8,606 bases of DNA from Burkholderia sp. (GCF_018375725.1 NZ_JAHACR010000180.1:1-8606), one strand, 5' to 3'. Counted from the stretch's first letter, positions 1-6,405 are shown. Program-made: numbers and translations. Notes: generated by a model not told the origin, from the sequence alone.

Positions 1-45
1 GGACGCGGCCATTCGTTTTTCTACCGGACGGTCGAGGCGGTTCCC

Positions 46-333
46 ATGCAGATCCATTTCCCGAACGAGGCGCCCGAATATTCGGGGCGCGAACTGACGC
101 TCGCGTTTCCGGCGTTGGTCAATGGCGAGCGCGTCCAATGCCACATTACCGCGGAGGCCCTTGAAGATCATTTCGGCGCGGCGTCCCCGCGCTTCGAGGA
201 CATGGTCGGCGCGTTCGACATGCATCGGGAGCGCATCGAGGCCGCTGCCCGGCGCCTGCTGTCCGAAACACGCGCGCAATGCGTGATCCTGCGCAGCGGC
301 TACGTACGTTTTTACGAAGCGAACTGGCGTTGA
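46..333 (+). CDS. DUF1488 family protein, function unknown
   Basis: This 95-residue protein resembles the DUF1488 family, small proteins of about 80-100 residues common in Burkholderia and other proteobacteria, with no established biochemical role. The N-terminal half looks beta-rich and contains the typical 'FPALVNGERVQCHITAEALEDHF' type of core (residues about 21-43). It is followed by an amphipathic helix (about 50-73) and a final strand ending in an aromatic-rich tail (YVRFYEANW). There is no signal peptide or membrane segment, so it is probably cytosolic. The ATG at 46 is supported by a GAGG at 34-37, eight bases upstream. The gene is monocistronic as far as visible and converges on the permease gene. 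The family assignment is from memory of its sequence pattern; no function should be inferred from it. Confidence 0.8.
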   Translation: MQIHFPNEAPEYSGRELTLAFPALVNGERVQCHITAEALEDHFGAASPRFEDMVGAFDMHRERIEAAARRLLSETRAQCVILRSGYVRFYEANWR

Positions 334-366
334 ACGGATGACCGGTTCGGGACAGACGAAGTCGAA

Positions 367-428
367 CGGGCGCGCCTGACGAGGCCGGCGCCCGGTTCTG
401 CCGGTTTCGCCCGTTGCCGGTCGGGCGA
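367..428. repeat. two GC-rich hairpins in the convergent gap
   Basis: Between DUF1488 and the permease there are two strong inverted repeats. The first has arms CGGGCGC (367-373) and GCGCCCG (388-394), with an inner GCCT/AGGC (374-377 with 382-385), giving about 11 pairs with a two-base bulge. The second has arms TCGCCCG (407-413) and CGGGCGA (422-428) with an 8-base loop. Neither is followed by a T run. They may help stop transcription from either side or be incidental to the high GC content. Confidence 0.4.
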
Positions 429-447
429 GCAACCCGCCGCGCCAATG

Positions 448-474
448 GAAACGCCACCCGAAGGTGGCGTTTTT
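448..474. terminator. intrinsic terminator shared by convergent genes
   Basis: The arms CGCCACC (452-458) and GGTGGCG (463-469) are a perfect 7-bp stem, extended by AAA (449-451) with TTT (470-472). Read on the plus strand, the loop is CGAA and five T follow (470-474), so it can terminate DUF1488. Read on the minus strand, the loop becomes C(UUCG)G, an unusually stable tetraloop, with a shorter T run (TTT at 451-449). It lies 25 bases past the permease stop, so it probably works in both directions. Confidence 0.75.
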
Positions 475-499
475 CGTTACGCATGGCGCGGCTGCGCAC

Positions 500-1801
500 T
501 CATTCGCTGCCCAGATAGAAGAAGCGGAACAGGAACACGGCGGCGATGATCCACACGATCGGCTTGACCTTGCGGGCCTGGCCGGTCAGCAGCTTGAGGC
601 CGCCGTATGCGATAAAGCCGAACGCGACACCGTTCGCGATCGAGTACGTAAACGGCATCAGCAGTGCGGTGAGCGCGGCGGGCACGGCTTCCGTCGCGTT
701 GTCCCACGGCACGTCCACCATGTCGCGCAGCATCAGGCAGGACACATAGAGCAGCGCGGGTGCGGTGGCATAGCCCGGCACGACACCGGCGAGCGGCGCG
801 ATGAACAGGCACGCGAGGAACAGCACGGCGACAGTGATCGCGGTCATGCCGGTGCGGCCGCCAGCCTGCACGCCCGACGCGCTTTCGATATAGGCGGTCG
901 TCGACGACGTGCCGAGCAGCGAGCCTGCGACGATCGCCGAACTGTCGGCGAGCAGCGCCTTGTTCAGGCGGTTCATCTTGCCCTCGACGAGCAGGCCCGC
1001 GCGGTTCGCGACGCCCATCAGCGTGCCGGTCGCGTCGAACAGCTCGACGAGGAAGAACACGAGAATCACGTTGATGATGCCGGTCGACAGCGCCGAGCCG
1101 ATATCGAGCTTGAACAGCGTCGCGTCGATCGACGGCGGCGCGGAGAACACGCCGTGAAACTGGTTGCCGCCGAAGAAGAACGACAGGATCGTGACCGCGA
1201 GAATGCCGATCAGGATCGCGCCGCGCACGCGCAGGAAGTCGAGCGTGACGATCGTGAAGAAGCCGATGATCGACAGGATCGTCGTGGGCTTGTGCAGGTC
1301 GCCGAGCGTGACGAGCGTGGCCGGGCTGCCGACGATCACGCCGGCGGTCTTCAGCGAGATGATGCCGAGGAACAGGCCGATGCCGGCTGTAATCGAAATG
1401 CGCAGCGATTGCGGAATGCCGTTGACGATCGCCTCACGCACGCGGAACAGCGTGACGAGCAGGAACAGGCAGCCGGAGATGAACACGGCGCCGAGCGCCG
1501 CCTGCCACGTGAAGCCGAGGCCCTTGACGACGGTGTACGCGAAGTAGGCGTTGAGGCCCATGCCGGGCGCGCAGGCGATCGGGTAGTTCGCGTACAGCCC
1601 CATGATCAGCGACGCGAGCGCCGCGACGATGCAGGTTGCGACGAACACGGATTCCTTCGGCATGCCGGCATCGCCGAGGATCGAGGGGTTGACGAAAATG
1701 ATGTAGGCCATCGTCAGGAACGTGGTGACGCCCGCAAGTATTTCGGTGCGAAAGTCGGTGCCGGCCTCGGCGAAGCCGAAATACCGCTTGATGGATTCCA
1801 T
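500..1801 (-). CDS. NCS2/AzgA-type purine nucleobase permease
   Basis: This 433-residue inner-membrane protein belongs to the AzgA-like branch of the nucleobase:cation symporter-2 family, whose characterised members import adenine or guanine/hypoxanthine with protons. The length is normal for the family. It opens with a short cytosolic segment rich in Phe/Lys and then has about 12-14 hydrophobic spans. Hallmarks are APGMGLNAYFAY (78-89), the VELFDATGTLMGVANRAGLL segment (252-271), and GTSSTTAYIESASG (297-310) followed by GGRTG (314-318), all close to AzgA consensus. The ATG at 1801 has GGAGA nine bases upstream on the minus strand. That sequence sits inside a small GGAGA/TCTCC inverted repeat. 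The gene stands alone between a convergent neighbour and a long upstream gap. Which purine it carries cannot be told from sequence by eye, so I give no gene symbol. Confidence 0.93.
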   Translation of the reverse strand: MESIKRYFGFAEAGTDFRTEILAGVTTFLTMAYIIFVNPSILGDAGMPKESVFVATCIVAALASLIMGLYANYPIACAPGMGLNAYFAYTVVKGLGFTWQAALGAVFISGCLFLLVTLFRVREAIVNGIPQSLRISITAGIGLFLGIISLKTAGVIVGSPATLVTLGDLHKPTTILSIIGFFTIVTLDFLRVRGAILIGILAVTILSFFFGGNQFHGVFSAPPSIDATLFKLDIGSALSTGIINVILVFFLVELFDATGTLMGVANRAGLLVEGKMNRLNKALLADSSAIVAGSLLGTSSTTAYIESASGVQAGGRTGMTAITVAVLFLACLFIAPLAGVVPGYATAPALLYVSCLMLRDMVDVPWDNATEAVPAALTALLMPFTYSIANGVAFGFIAYGGLKLLTGQARKVKPIVWIIAAVFLFRFFYLGSE

Positions 1802-1906
1802 GAAGGAGATTCTCCGGTCGGGTTGTCGTGTTGCTTGTTGAGTACGAATTGTTGTTCGCGCGTGGTATGCGTGCGGCGACCGTCTTGTCGCCCGTTACGA
1901 TGGTTC

Positions 1907-1972
1907 GGCGATCGGCGCGATTGTAAACGCGGCAATCGGTCGGACGATATGGTGTGTGGGGGCGATCGGCGC
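1907..1972 (-). promoter_or_regulatory. candidate permease promoter with flanking repeats
   Basis: On the minus strand a TACAAT hexamer (1925-1920) is a good -10 candidate, implying a start near 1913 and a leader of about 112 bases. No good -35 is seen at 16-18 bases. The 12-mer GGCGATCGGCGC occurs exactly twice, at 1907-1918 (over the expected start site) and 1961-1972 (about 50 bases upstream). A looser copy, GGCAATCGGT, lies at 1931-1940. This layout would suit a repressor or activator, but GC-rich DNA makes such repeats fairly easy to find. A second AT-rich hexamer, TAAAAT at 2024-2019 on the minus strand, is an alternative -10. Confidence 0.3.
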
Positions 1973-2370
1973 CGTTGCGCGGACGCGCGCGCGGTGTGGC
2001 CGCGCGATTGAGGCGCGCATTTTACAGGGTTCGGCGGGACGGGCGGCGCAAAGGATGCCGCGCGCGCCGGAAGGGCGCTGCGGCGTCGGCGGATGATGGC
2101 GATGCGGGCCATGCCGATGCGCACCGACACACGAATGAAACGGAGCGGGCGGATCCTTGGCGCGGCAGTCGTCGGTTCAGGACGGCCCGGGCGAACAGGC
2201 GCGGCGATGCGTGCGCATGCAACCGGCGCGGGCCGGTTCGTCGGACGCCGCGGGCCCGGCGTCGTGCGGGCATCGGGCTATCCTGCGCCGATGCCGCGCA
2301 TTGCGCAACTGTCATCGTGTCGCGTGTGGCCGACTGTGGTTTCTGTGTAAAAGTTTGCAAGACCCCATCG

Positions 2371-2406
2371 CGTAAACCGACAAGTGTTTCTAGGATAGAT
2401 AAACCG
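2371..2406 (+). promoter_or_regulatory. AT-rich segment with TAAACCG direct repeat
   Basis: TAAACCG occurs at 2373-2379 and again at 2400-2406, 27 bases apart. A GTTT at 2386-2389 lies between them and could pair with either AAAC. The segment lies about 160-190 bases ahead of the 93-residue gene and could be a regulator-binding site for it. The evidence is only local composition and repetition. Confidence 0.2.
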
Positions 2407-2565
2407 CGCACACGCATGCCGGGTCGATTTCCGCCGAAGCGGGGAAGCCGGCGGAACGAGACGAGCCAGGGTGTGAAGTGCGACGGCGGCCATTGTGCGT
2501 CCGGGCAGGCGCGCGGCCGATTGCGATTGCCCGATGCGGGTTCGTCCGTTTTCACGGAGGTCAGC

Positions 2566-2847
2566 ATGTTGAACTGGATCAGCCGTTGGGCGATGAGACA
2601 CGCCCCCACGCCGGAAAAAACCGCTGCATCGATGTTGGTGACTGCGCGCATGGAGCTGTTCTCCGCCGAACAGCGCGTCATCGATGCCAAATTACAAGCG
2701 GATTACTGGCGCGCGCGCGTGTCGTTTCTCGAGGAGGTGCAAAAGCAGGGCATCGATCCTTGGGTAAGCGCGCAGACGTCGCACAGGCCCGAAGCCGAAT
2801 CCAGCCCTCGCGGCACCACGGGGCCGCGTCTCGCCGCCAGCACATGA
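2566..2847 (+). CDS. 93-residue hypothetical protein, helical core
   Basis: I do not recognise this protein. The start at 2566 is well supported by ACGGAGG (2554-2560) five bases upstream; the same frame is open much further left but that extension looks non-coding. The N-terminus carries a short amphipathic aromatic stretch (LNWISRWAM, 2-10) and is otherwise basic. Residues about 20-62 form a long predicted helix with regular hydrophobic spacing (MLVTARMELFSAEQRVIDAK and on through YWRARVSFLEEVQ), consistent with a coiled coil. The last 25 residues are polar, Ser/Pro/Arg-rich and probably disordered. There is no signal peptide and no membrane span. It appears monocistronic. The strong ribosome site and the contrast between structured core and poor tail favour a real gene over a chance frame. 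Confidence 0.65.
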   Translation: MLNWISRWAMRHAPTPEKTAASMLVTARMELFSAEQRVIDAKLQADYWRARVSFLEEVQKQGIDPWVSAQTSHRPEAESSPRGTTGPRLAAST

Positions 2848-2991
2848 TGCCCGCGCGCGGCGCACGATCGCTCGCGGTACGCAACGACGTGCCGCGTCTT
2901 CCGACGCGCATCTGCGAGGCGACGTAGCCTCACGGGTGCGCGCATTTCCTTTCCTCGCGACGGCATTCACGCGGAATCGCGTGCGTCGCGT

Positions 2992-3098
2992 CATGGCGTG
3001 TTTCGCCATGCTCCACCCAGCAAACGTTGCACGTGCGCGAGTACGCGTTGCGGTGGCTCGCCGCACTTCGCACGGGGGCCGCGATCGACGCCGCGGCC
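2992..3098. repeat. two perfect 7-bp hairpins between small genes
   Basis: CATGGCG (2992-2998) and CGCCATG (3004-3010) form a perfect stem with a 5-base loop. GGCCGCG (3077-3083) and CGCGGCC (3092-3098) form a second with an 8-base loop. The second starts about 20 bases past the stop of the minus-strand 95-residue gene, where a terminator would be expected, but neither has a T run on either strand. The surrounding gap (2848-3117) shows no further gene. Confidence 0.35.
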
Positions 3099-3117
3099 GG
3101 GATGTCGGCATCGCGCG

Positions 3118-3405
3118 TTACGCGCCGGCTTGTGCGAGGCCGTTCGTCAGCAGTTCGGTGAGCAGACCGGTCATGCCGCCGGGATGCGTTTCGGCGCGCG
3201 TCTTCAGTTGCTCGATCAGGTCGATGTTCAGCTTGCAGGCGAACGGCACGAGCCCTTGCTCCTGGTCGAGCTTGCGCTGGGCGCGGCGATCGAGTTGGAC
3301 CGTCGCCTCGGAACCCTTGCCGAAGCGCGCGGAGCTGGACTGCTTCATCGCGTGCGTCAGCTTGAGCGCCTTGTTCTTCTCGAGATCGGTTTTCTTCATG
3401 GCCAT
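3118..3405 (-). CDS. 95-residue protein with ribbon-helix-helix-like C-terminal half
   Basis: The protein has a lysine-rich N-terminal half (residues 1-50, many Lys, Arg, Gln and Ser, likely flexible). The second half fits a strand-helix-turn-helix layout: strand LVPFACKL (52-59), helix IDLIEQLKTRA (61-71), turn ETHPGG, helix MTGLLTELLTNGLAQA (78-93). This is the order expected of MetJ/Arc-type ribbon-helix-helix DNA-binding domains, which act as dimers, so a small transcriptional regulator is a reasonable guess, not a demonstrated identity. The start at 3405 is chosen because GGAGGTG (3417-3411 on the minus strand) has ideal spacing to it; a second ATG two codons later is less well placed. 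A TACAAT hexamer just upstream would give a leader of about 22 bases. No toxin gene adjoins it on the same strand, so this is not an obvious toxin-antitoxin pair. Confidence 0.72.
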   Translation of the reverse strand: MAMKKTDLEKNKALKLTHAMKQSSSARFGKGSEATVQLDRRAQRKLDQEQGLVPFACKLNIDLIEQLKTRAETHPGGMTGLLTELLTNGLAQAGA

Positions 3406-3434
3406 CGCGGCACCTCCGGGGAAATGAAGCCGCG

Positions 3435-3440
3435 ATTGTA
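3435..3440 (-). promoter_or_regulatory. candidate -10 for the 95-residue gene
   Basis: TACAAT on the minus strand (3440-3435) matches five of six positions of the sigma-70 -10 consensus. It would start the transcript near 3428, leaving a short leader that contains the strong GGAGGTG site. The 16-18 bases further up are GC-rich with no recognisable -35. The sequence TACAATCGCGGC is almost identical to the TACAATCGCGCC ahead of the permease gene. Confidence 0.35.
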
Positions 3441-3850
3441 CGCATTTCCCGAAGGGCCGCGCCGATCATCTTCCGGAACGACGGCAGATGTCCGCGCCGC
3501 GGTTCTTGCCATCCCGCACGCGCGACGCCCGGATAGCGGGCCCGCGTCCGCATCGCTGCGTCCGCGATGTCCGGATCCTGGCCGCCAATCGACTGCATGA
3601 CGGATCGTCTGCCGGAAAATGCTTGCCAACTGCGCTCTTTAATATCTGCGGGGATTGTCATTGCCTGACCGGCGAAGTCGAGAATACGATGAGACCGGCT
3701 TGCAACGACAAGCATCACGCTACGTTTCACCTCGTGCGGAGCGATCGGCATGTGGCCATTCTCCATCGGGTAGCGATCCTGCCCGCCAGACGGGTTGATC
3801 CGTTATTCCGCTCCGGCCCAAAAAGGTCTGCGATGATTCCCGGACATGTC
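3441..3850. other. gene-free stretch upstream of the TonB receptor
   Basis: I see no supported gene here. Open frames on both strands cross it, but they have weak ribosome sites and run on antisense or out of frame into the neighbouring real genes. A weak plus-strand promoter candidate is TTGCCT (3661-3666) with TACGAT (3685-3690) at an 18-base spacing, which would give the receptor a leader of about 300 bases. A small hairpin CCCG/CGGG with a 5-base loop lies at 3782-3794. Confidence 0.45.
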
Positions 3851-3966
3851 GCGCATCACCATTCCGGTGACGTGCGGACGGGCCCAAATCCCTGACAGGC
3901 TTCACATGGCACTTCCGTCGATTGGCGAAGTGCAGTGTCCACCTTCCGGCGAGGTGAAAATTTTTT
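3851..3966 (+). promoter_or_regulatory. series of hairpins in receptor upstream region
   Basis: Three inverted repeats follow one another. The first is TCACC/GGTGA (3856-3860 with 3866-3870), extendable to 3851-3875 with one mismatch. The second is GCACTTC/GAAGTGC (3909-3915 with 3927-3933). The third is CACCT/AGGTG (3940-3944 with 3952-3956), followed by AAAA and six T (3957-3966). The last looks like a weak terminator. The right arm of the second can also pair with CACCTTC at 3940-3946 (one bulged base), which would break the third, so two exclusive folds are possible. This is suggestive of an attenuation-type leader, but no known riboswitch consensus (for example the cobalamin box) was recognised. 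Confidence 0.3.
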
Positions 3967-3968
3967 GC

Positions 3969-4000
3969 CCATCGATATATACGAGAGAATATTTCGATGG
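3969..4000. repeat. 12-bp inverted repeat over the receptor start codon
   Basis: The arms CCATCGATATAT (3969-3980) and ATATTTCGATGG (3989-4000) are reverse complements at 11 of 12 positions, separated by the 8 bases ACGAGAGA. The right arm contains the ATG at 3997-3999, and the only ribosome-site-like bases (GAGAG, 3983-3987) are in the loop. As DNA it could be the operator of a dimeric regulator; as RNA it could hide the start codon. It does not resemble the usual Fur box. Confidence 0.65.
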
Positions 4001-6192
4001 TGAGACCAACGCAACCCAAGACATCGCAAGTGAATAACAGAAAGATTTTGCTTGGCGTGCCCGCCATATCGCTGTTCGTCGGCACCGTCCACGCTCAGGA
4101 CGTTCCGCCGGCGGGAAAACTCCCCGTTATTTCCGTCAATGCGGCGGCGCCCGGCGTCGGCTATGCGACCCTGCCCGATTATTACCGCGCCGGTGCGGCC
4201 GGCGTCATTCCTTTCCGGAACGAGAAAATCGCCGACGCGCCGGCGTCGGTCACGGTCATCCCCGAAGACCTGCTCGTCGACCAGCAGGCGTCGTCGGTCA
4301 ACGAAGCGCTGCGCAATCTGCCGTCGGTGATCATCCGCGACCAGCAAGGGTACGAAGTCTCGCGCCCGCAAGCGCGCGGATTCCAGGGGAGCATCGTCCA
4401 GAACACGCGGCTCGACGGCCTGGCCGTCATCGGCACGACCGCGATTCCGGCGGAGAATCTGTCGGGCATCGAGGTGCTGAACGGACTGTCCGGCGCGTTG
4501 TACGGCCCGCAGCCGCCGGCCGGCGTGTTCAACTACGTGCTCAGGCGTCCGACCGACAAGCCGCTCAACCGCTTCATGTTCGGCTATACGTCGGACAGCA
4601 CGTTCACCGAGCAGGCGGATCTCGGCGGTCGTGTCGGCCCGGCCGGCAACGTGGGTTATCGTCTCAACCTCGTCCACGGCGAGGGGACAAGCTGGGCGCC
4701 CGACAGCCATTCGAACCGGACGCTGTTCAGCGGTGCGTTCGACTTCCATCTCGATCGCGACACCGTCATCGAAACCGACTTCAGCCACTACACGACCCAT
4801 ATCACCGGGCTGCCGGGCAGCGTCGTGTTCAACAGCGGCAAGAGCACGATGCTGCCGTCGGCGATCGACCCGACGCGGCTGGGTTATGGCCAGCCGGGCG
4901 CGGGCGCCAATCTCACCACCAATACGGCGGTCGTCAAGCTGAAGCACCATTTCAACGACGACTGGTCGATCGAAGTGGGCGGCCTGTACCAGAACGCCGA
5001 GCGCGGCCTGTACGGCATCACCCATCAGTTCACCGACAACCTCGGCGATTACAGGGCGACCCGGAACTTCAACGCGGTGCCGCATTTCTCGATCGCCAGC
5101 AACAACGTGACGCTCAACGGGTGCTTCTCGCTGATGGGCATGCGCCACGATCTGGTGCTGGGGACGAACGGCTTCGTCAACGGGCAATACTCGAACCGCC
5201 ACTCGATCGCCACGGTGCTGGGCACGGCCAACGTGGCGAACCCCGTCGTGTTTCCGCAGCAGCCGATGCCGTCGACCGGCGGGCAGTATCGTTCGTCGAC
5301 CGTGATGGAGCAGTCGATCGTCGTCGGCGACACGCTGCACCTGAACGACCGTCTGGCGGTGCAGGCGGTGGTGTCCACGTCCTTCCTGCATCAACGGAGC
5401 TTCGGCGCGAACGGCAACGTCACGTCGTCCGACCAGCACAACGGCATGGTCAGCCCGAGCCTGAGCGTGATCTACAAGCCGACGCCGAAACTGACGGCGT
5501 ACGCGACGATCGCCAGCAGCGTCGAGCAGGGCGATCAGGCGCCGGTGGGAACGGTCAATGCGAACCAGTTCATGGCGCCTTATCACGATCGTGAAATCGA
5601 AGGCGGCATCAAGTACGCGCCTTCCGATTCGCTGCTGCTCGGGTTGTCGGCATTTCGCATGACGCGCCCGCTGGCGGCCACGAACGCTGTGACCAACGTC
5701 TTCTCGGTGATCGGCCAGCAGGCCAACGTCGGCGCGGAGTTTTTCGTGCAGGGCGATGTCACGTCCGAGCTCGCGCTGTTTGGCGGCGTGACCTACATCG
5801 ACGCGCGCCTGAACGGCACCGGCCATGCCGCGACCGACGGCAAGCGTGTCGTCGGTGTCCCGAACTTCAAGGGCGATCTTGCAGTGGACTATCACCCGCG
5901 GTTCGCGCACGGGCTGGCGCTGACCGGCGCGGCGCATTTCGAGGGCAGCCGGGTGGCCACCAATACCAACAACTCGATCGCGCCGGGCTATGCCACGTTC
6001 GATCTCGGCCTGCGGTATGCGTCGAACGCGTTCGGCCATCATGAAACCCTACGGTTTCAGGTGATCAATCTGACGAACACGTTCTATTACGCGTCGATCG
6101 CCGACGGGAATATCGTCGGCAGCGCGGGTGCGAATACGGCATACGTCGGCACGCCGCGCACGTTCATGGCCACGCTCGAGCTGGATTACTGA
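3997..6192 (+). CDS. TonB-dependent siderophore-type outer-membrane receptor
   Basis: This is a complete 731-residue precursor of a gated outer-membrane barrel that imports an iron chelate using TonB-ExbBD energy. A signal peptide (hydrophobic core about 17-30) ends in VHA|QD, so cleavage is expected after residue 33. A TonB-box-like LPVISV follows at 42-47. The plug domain spans about 75-185 and holds IADAPASVTVIPEDLL (78-93), EALRNLPSV (103-111), RPQARGF (123-129) and the GALYGPQPPAGVFNYVLRRP segment (166-185), characteristic of the TonB-siderophore receptor family. The rest is beta-barrel, closing with GTPRTFMATLELDY and a terminal aromatic residue. There is no N-terminal secretin/TonB signalling extension, so it is not a FecA-type transducer. 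The substrate is unknown. The start is uncertain: ATG 3997 has only GAGAG upstream and lies in an inverted repeat, while GTG 4030 would give a tidier signal peptide (NNRKILLGVPA...) but lacks a clear ribosome site. Confidence 0.93.
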   Translation: MVRPTQPKTSQVNNRKILLGVPAISLFVGTVHAQDVPPAGKLPVISVNAAAPGVGYATLPDYYRAGAAGVIPFRNEKIADAPASVTVIPEDLLVDQQASSVNEALRNLPSVIIRDQQGYEVSRPQARGFQGSIVQNTRLDGLAVIGTTAIPAENLSGIEVLNGLSGALYGPQPPAGVFNYVLRRPTDKPLNRFMFGYTSDSTFTEQADLGGRVGPAGNVGYRLNLVHGEGTSWAPDSHSNRTLFSGAFDFHLDRDTVIETDFSHYTTHITGLPGSVVFNSGKSTMLPSAIDPTRLGYGQPGAGANLTTNTAVVKLKHHFNDDWSIEVGGLYQNAERGLYGITHQFTDNLGDYRATRNFNAVPHFSIASNNVTLNGCFSLMGMRHDLVLGTNGFVNGQYSNRHSIATVLGTANVANPVVFPQQPMPSTGGQYRSSTVMEQSIVVGDTLHLNDRLAVQAVVSTSFLHQRSFGANGNVTSSDQHNGMVSPSLSVIYKPTPKLTAYATIASSVEQGDQAPVGTVNANQFMAPYHDREIEGGIKYAPSDSLLLGLSAFRMTRPLAATNAVTNVFSVIGQQANVGAEFFVQGDVTSELALFGGVTYIDARLNGTGHAATDGKRVVGVPNFKGDLAVDYHPRFAHGLALTGAAHFEGSRVATNTNNSIAPGYATFDLGLRYASNAFGHHETLRFQVINLTNTFYYASIADGNIVGSAGANTAYVGTPRTFMATLELDY

Positions 6193-6209
6193 CCCGCGGT
6201 CAATCGTGG

Positions 6210-6235
6210 CCGGCGGACCGATGCGCCTCCGCCGG
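6210..6235. terminator. hairpin between convergent receptor and slipin genes
   Basis: CCGGCGGA (6210-6217) and TCCGCCGG (6228-6235) form a perfect 8-bp stem with a 10-base loop, starting 17 bases after the receptor stop. There is no T run, so it is at best an atypical terminator or an RNA 3'-end stabiliser. A weaker GCGGTG/CACCGC hairpin (6347-6352 with 6361-6366) lies nearer the slipin stop. The gap contains no gene. Confidence 0.4.
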
Positions 6236-6405
6236 ACACCGCTGTGTGGCGTGGGAAGGATCTTTCCGGGTGCGCGGCCGGCATCCGGCACGTGCGCGGG
6301 GCGTAGAGAAACGATGGCCCGGTGCGGGGCGCCTGAGACCGAGGCGGCGGTGCGTCGACCCACCGCGATTTCAAGGACACTGCATTGGCGCGCAGCCATT
6401 CGTGC

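Larger units (their letters stand above)
1802..2565. other. long gap between permease and orphan gene
   Basis: Apart from the permease leader and promoter candidates and the ribosome site of the next gene, I see no convincing gene here. The open frames crossing it are arginine-rich, low-quality translations typical of non-coding GC-rich DNA. A perfect 7-bp hairpin GACGCCG/CGGCGTC lies at 2244-2263 without a T run. The stretch from about 2341 to 2410 is clearly more AT-rich than its surroundings, which suggests a promoter or a small untranslated transcript, but no hexamer pair with proper spacing stands out. Confidence 0.5.

Noticed and set aside
464..2011. 515-codon open frame on the plus strand
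   Set aside because: Antisense to the permease; its composition is dominated by Arg, Asp, His, Glu and Gln with no recognisable domain.
1954..2565. Upstream extension of the 93-residue gene to a 297-residue protein
   Set aside because: The added residues are arginine-rich and unstructured, and the strong ribosome site sits just before the ATG at 2566.
3118..3405. Antitoxin of a toxin-antitoxin pair
   Set aside because: The ribbon-helix-helix-like C-terminus suggested it, but no short toxin-like gene adjoins it on the same strand; both sides are gene-free or occupied by opposite-strand genes.
2930..3766. 278-codon minus-strand frame over the gap and the 95-residue gene
   Set aside because: It overlaps the better-supported 95-residue gene in another frame, has a poorly spaced AGGA as ribosome site and shows no domain.
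3770..3996. Cobalamin riboswitch upstream of the TonB receptor
   Set aside because: Short strings such as CCCGCCAGACGGG recall parts of it, but the conserved B12 box and the GCCACTG element were not found on either strand.
3957..4000. Fur box at the receptor promoter
   Set aside because: The palindrome is AT-rich, but its arms and 8-base spacer do not fit the GATAAT-type repeats of the classical Fur site.
3856..6042. 728-codon open frame on the minus strand
   Set aside because: It lies entirely antisense to the TonB receptor. The translation is Arg/His/Val-rich without domain structure, as expected when GC-rich third positions suppress stops on the opposite strand. The receptor frame has a signal peptide and family motifs.
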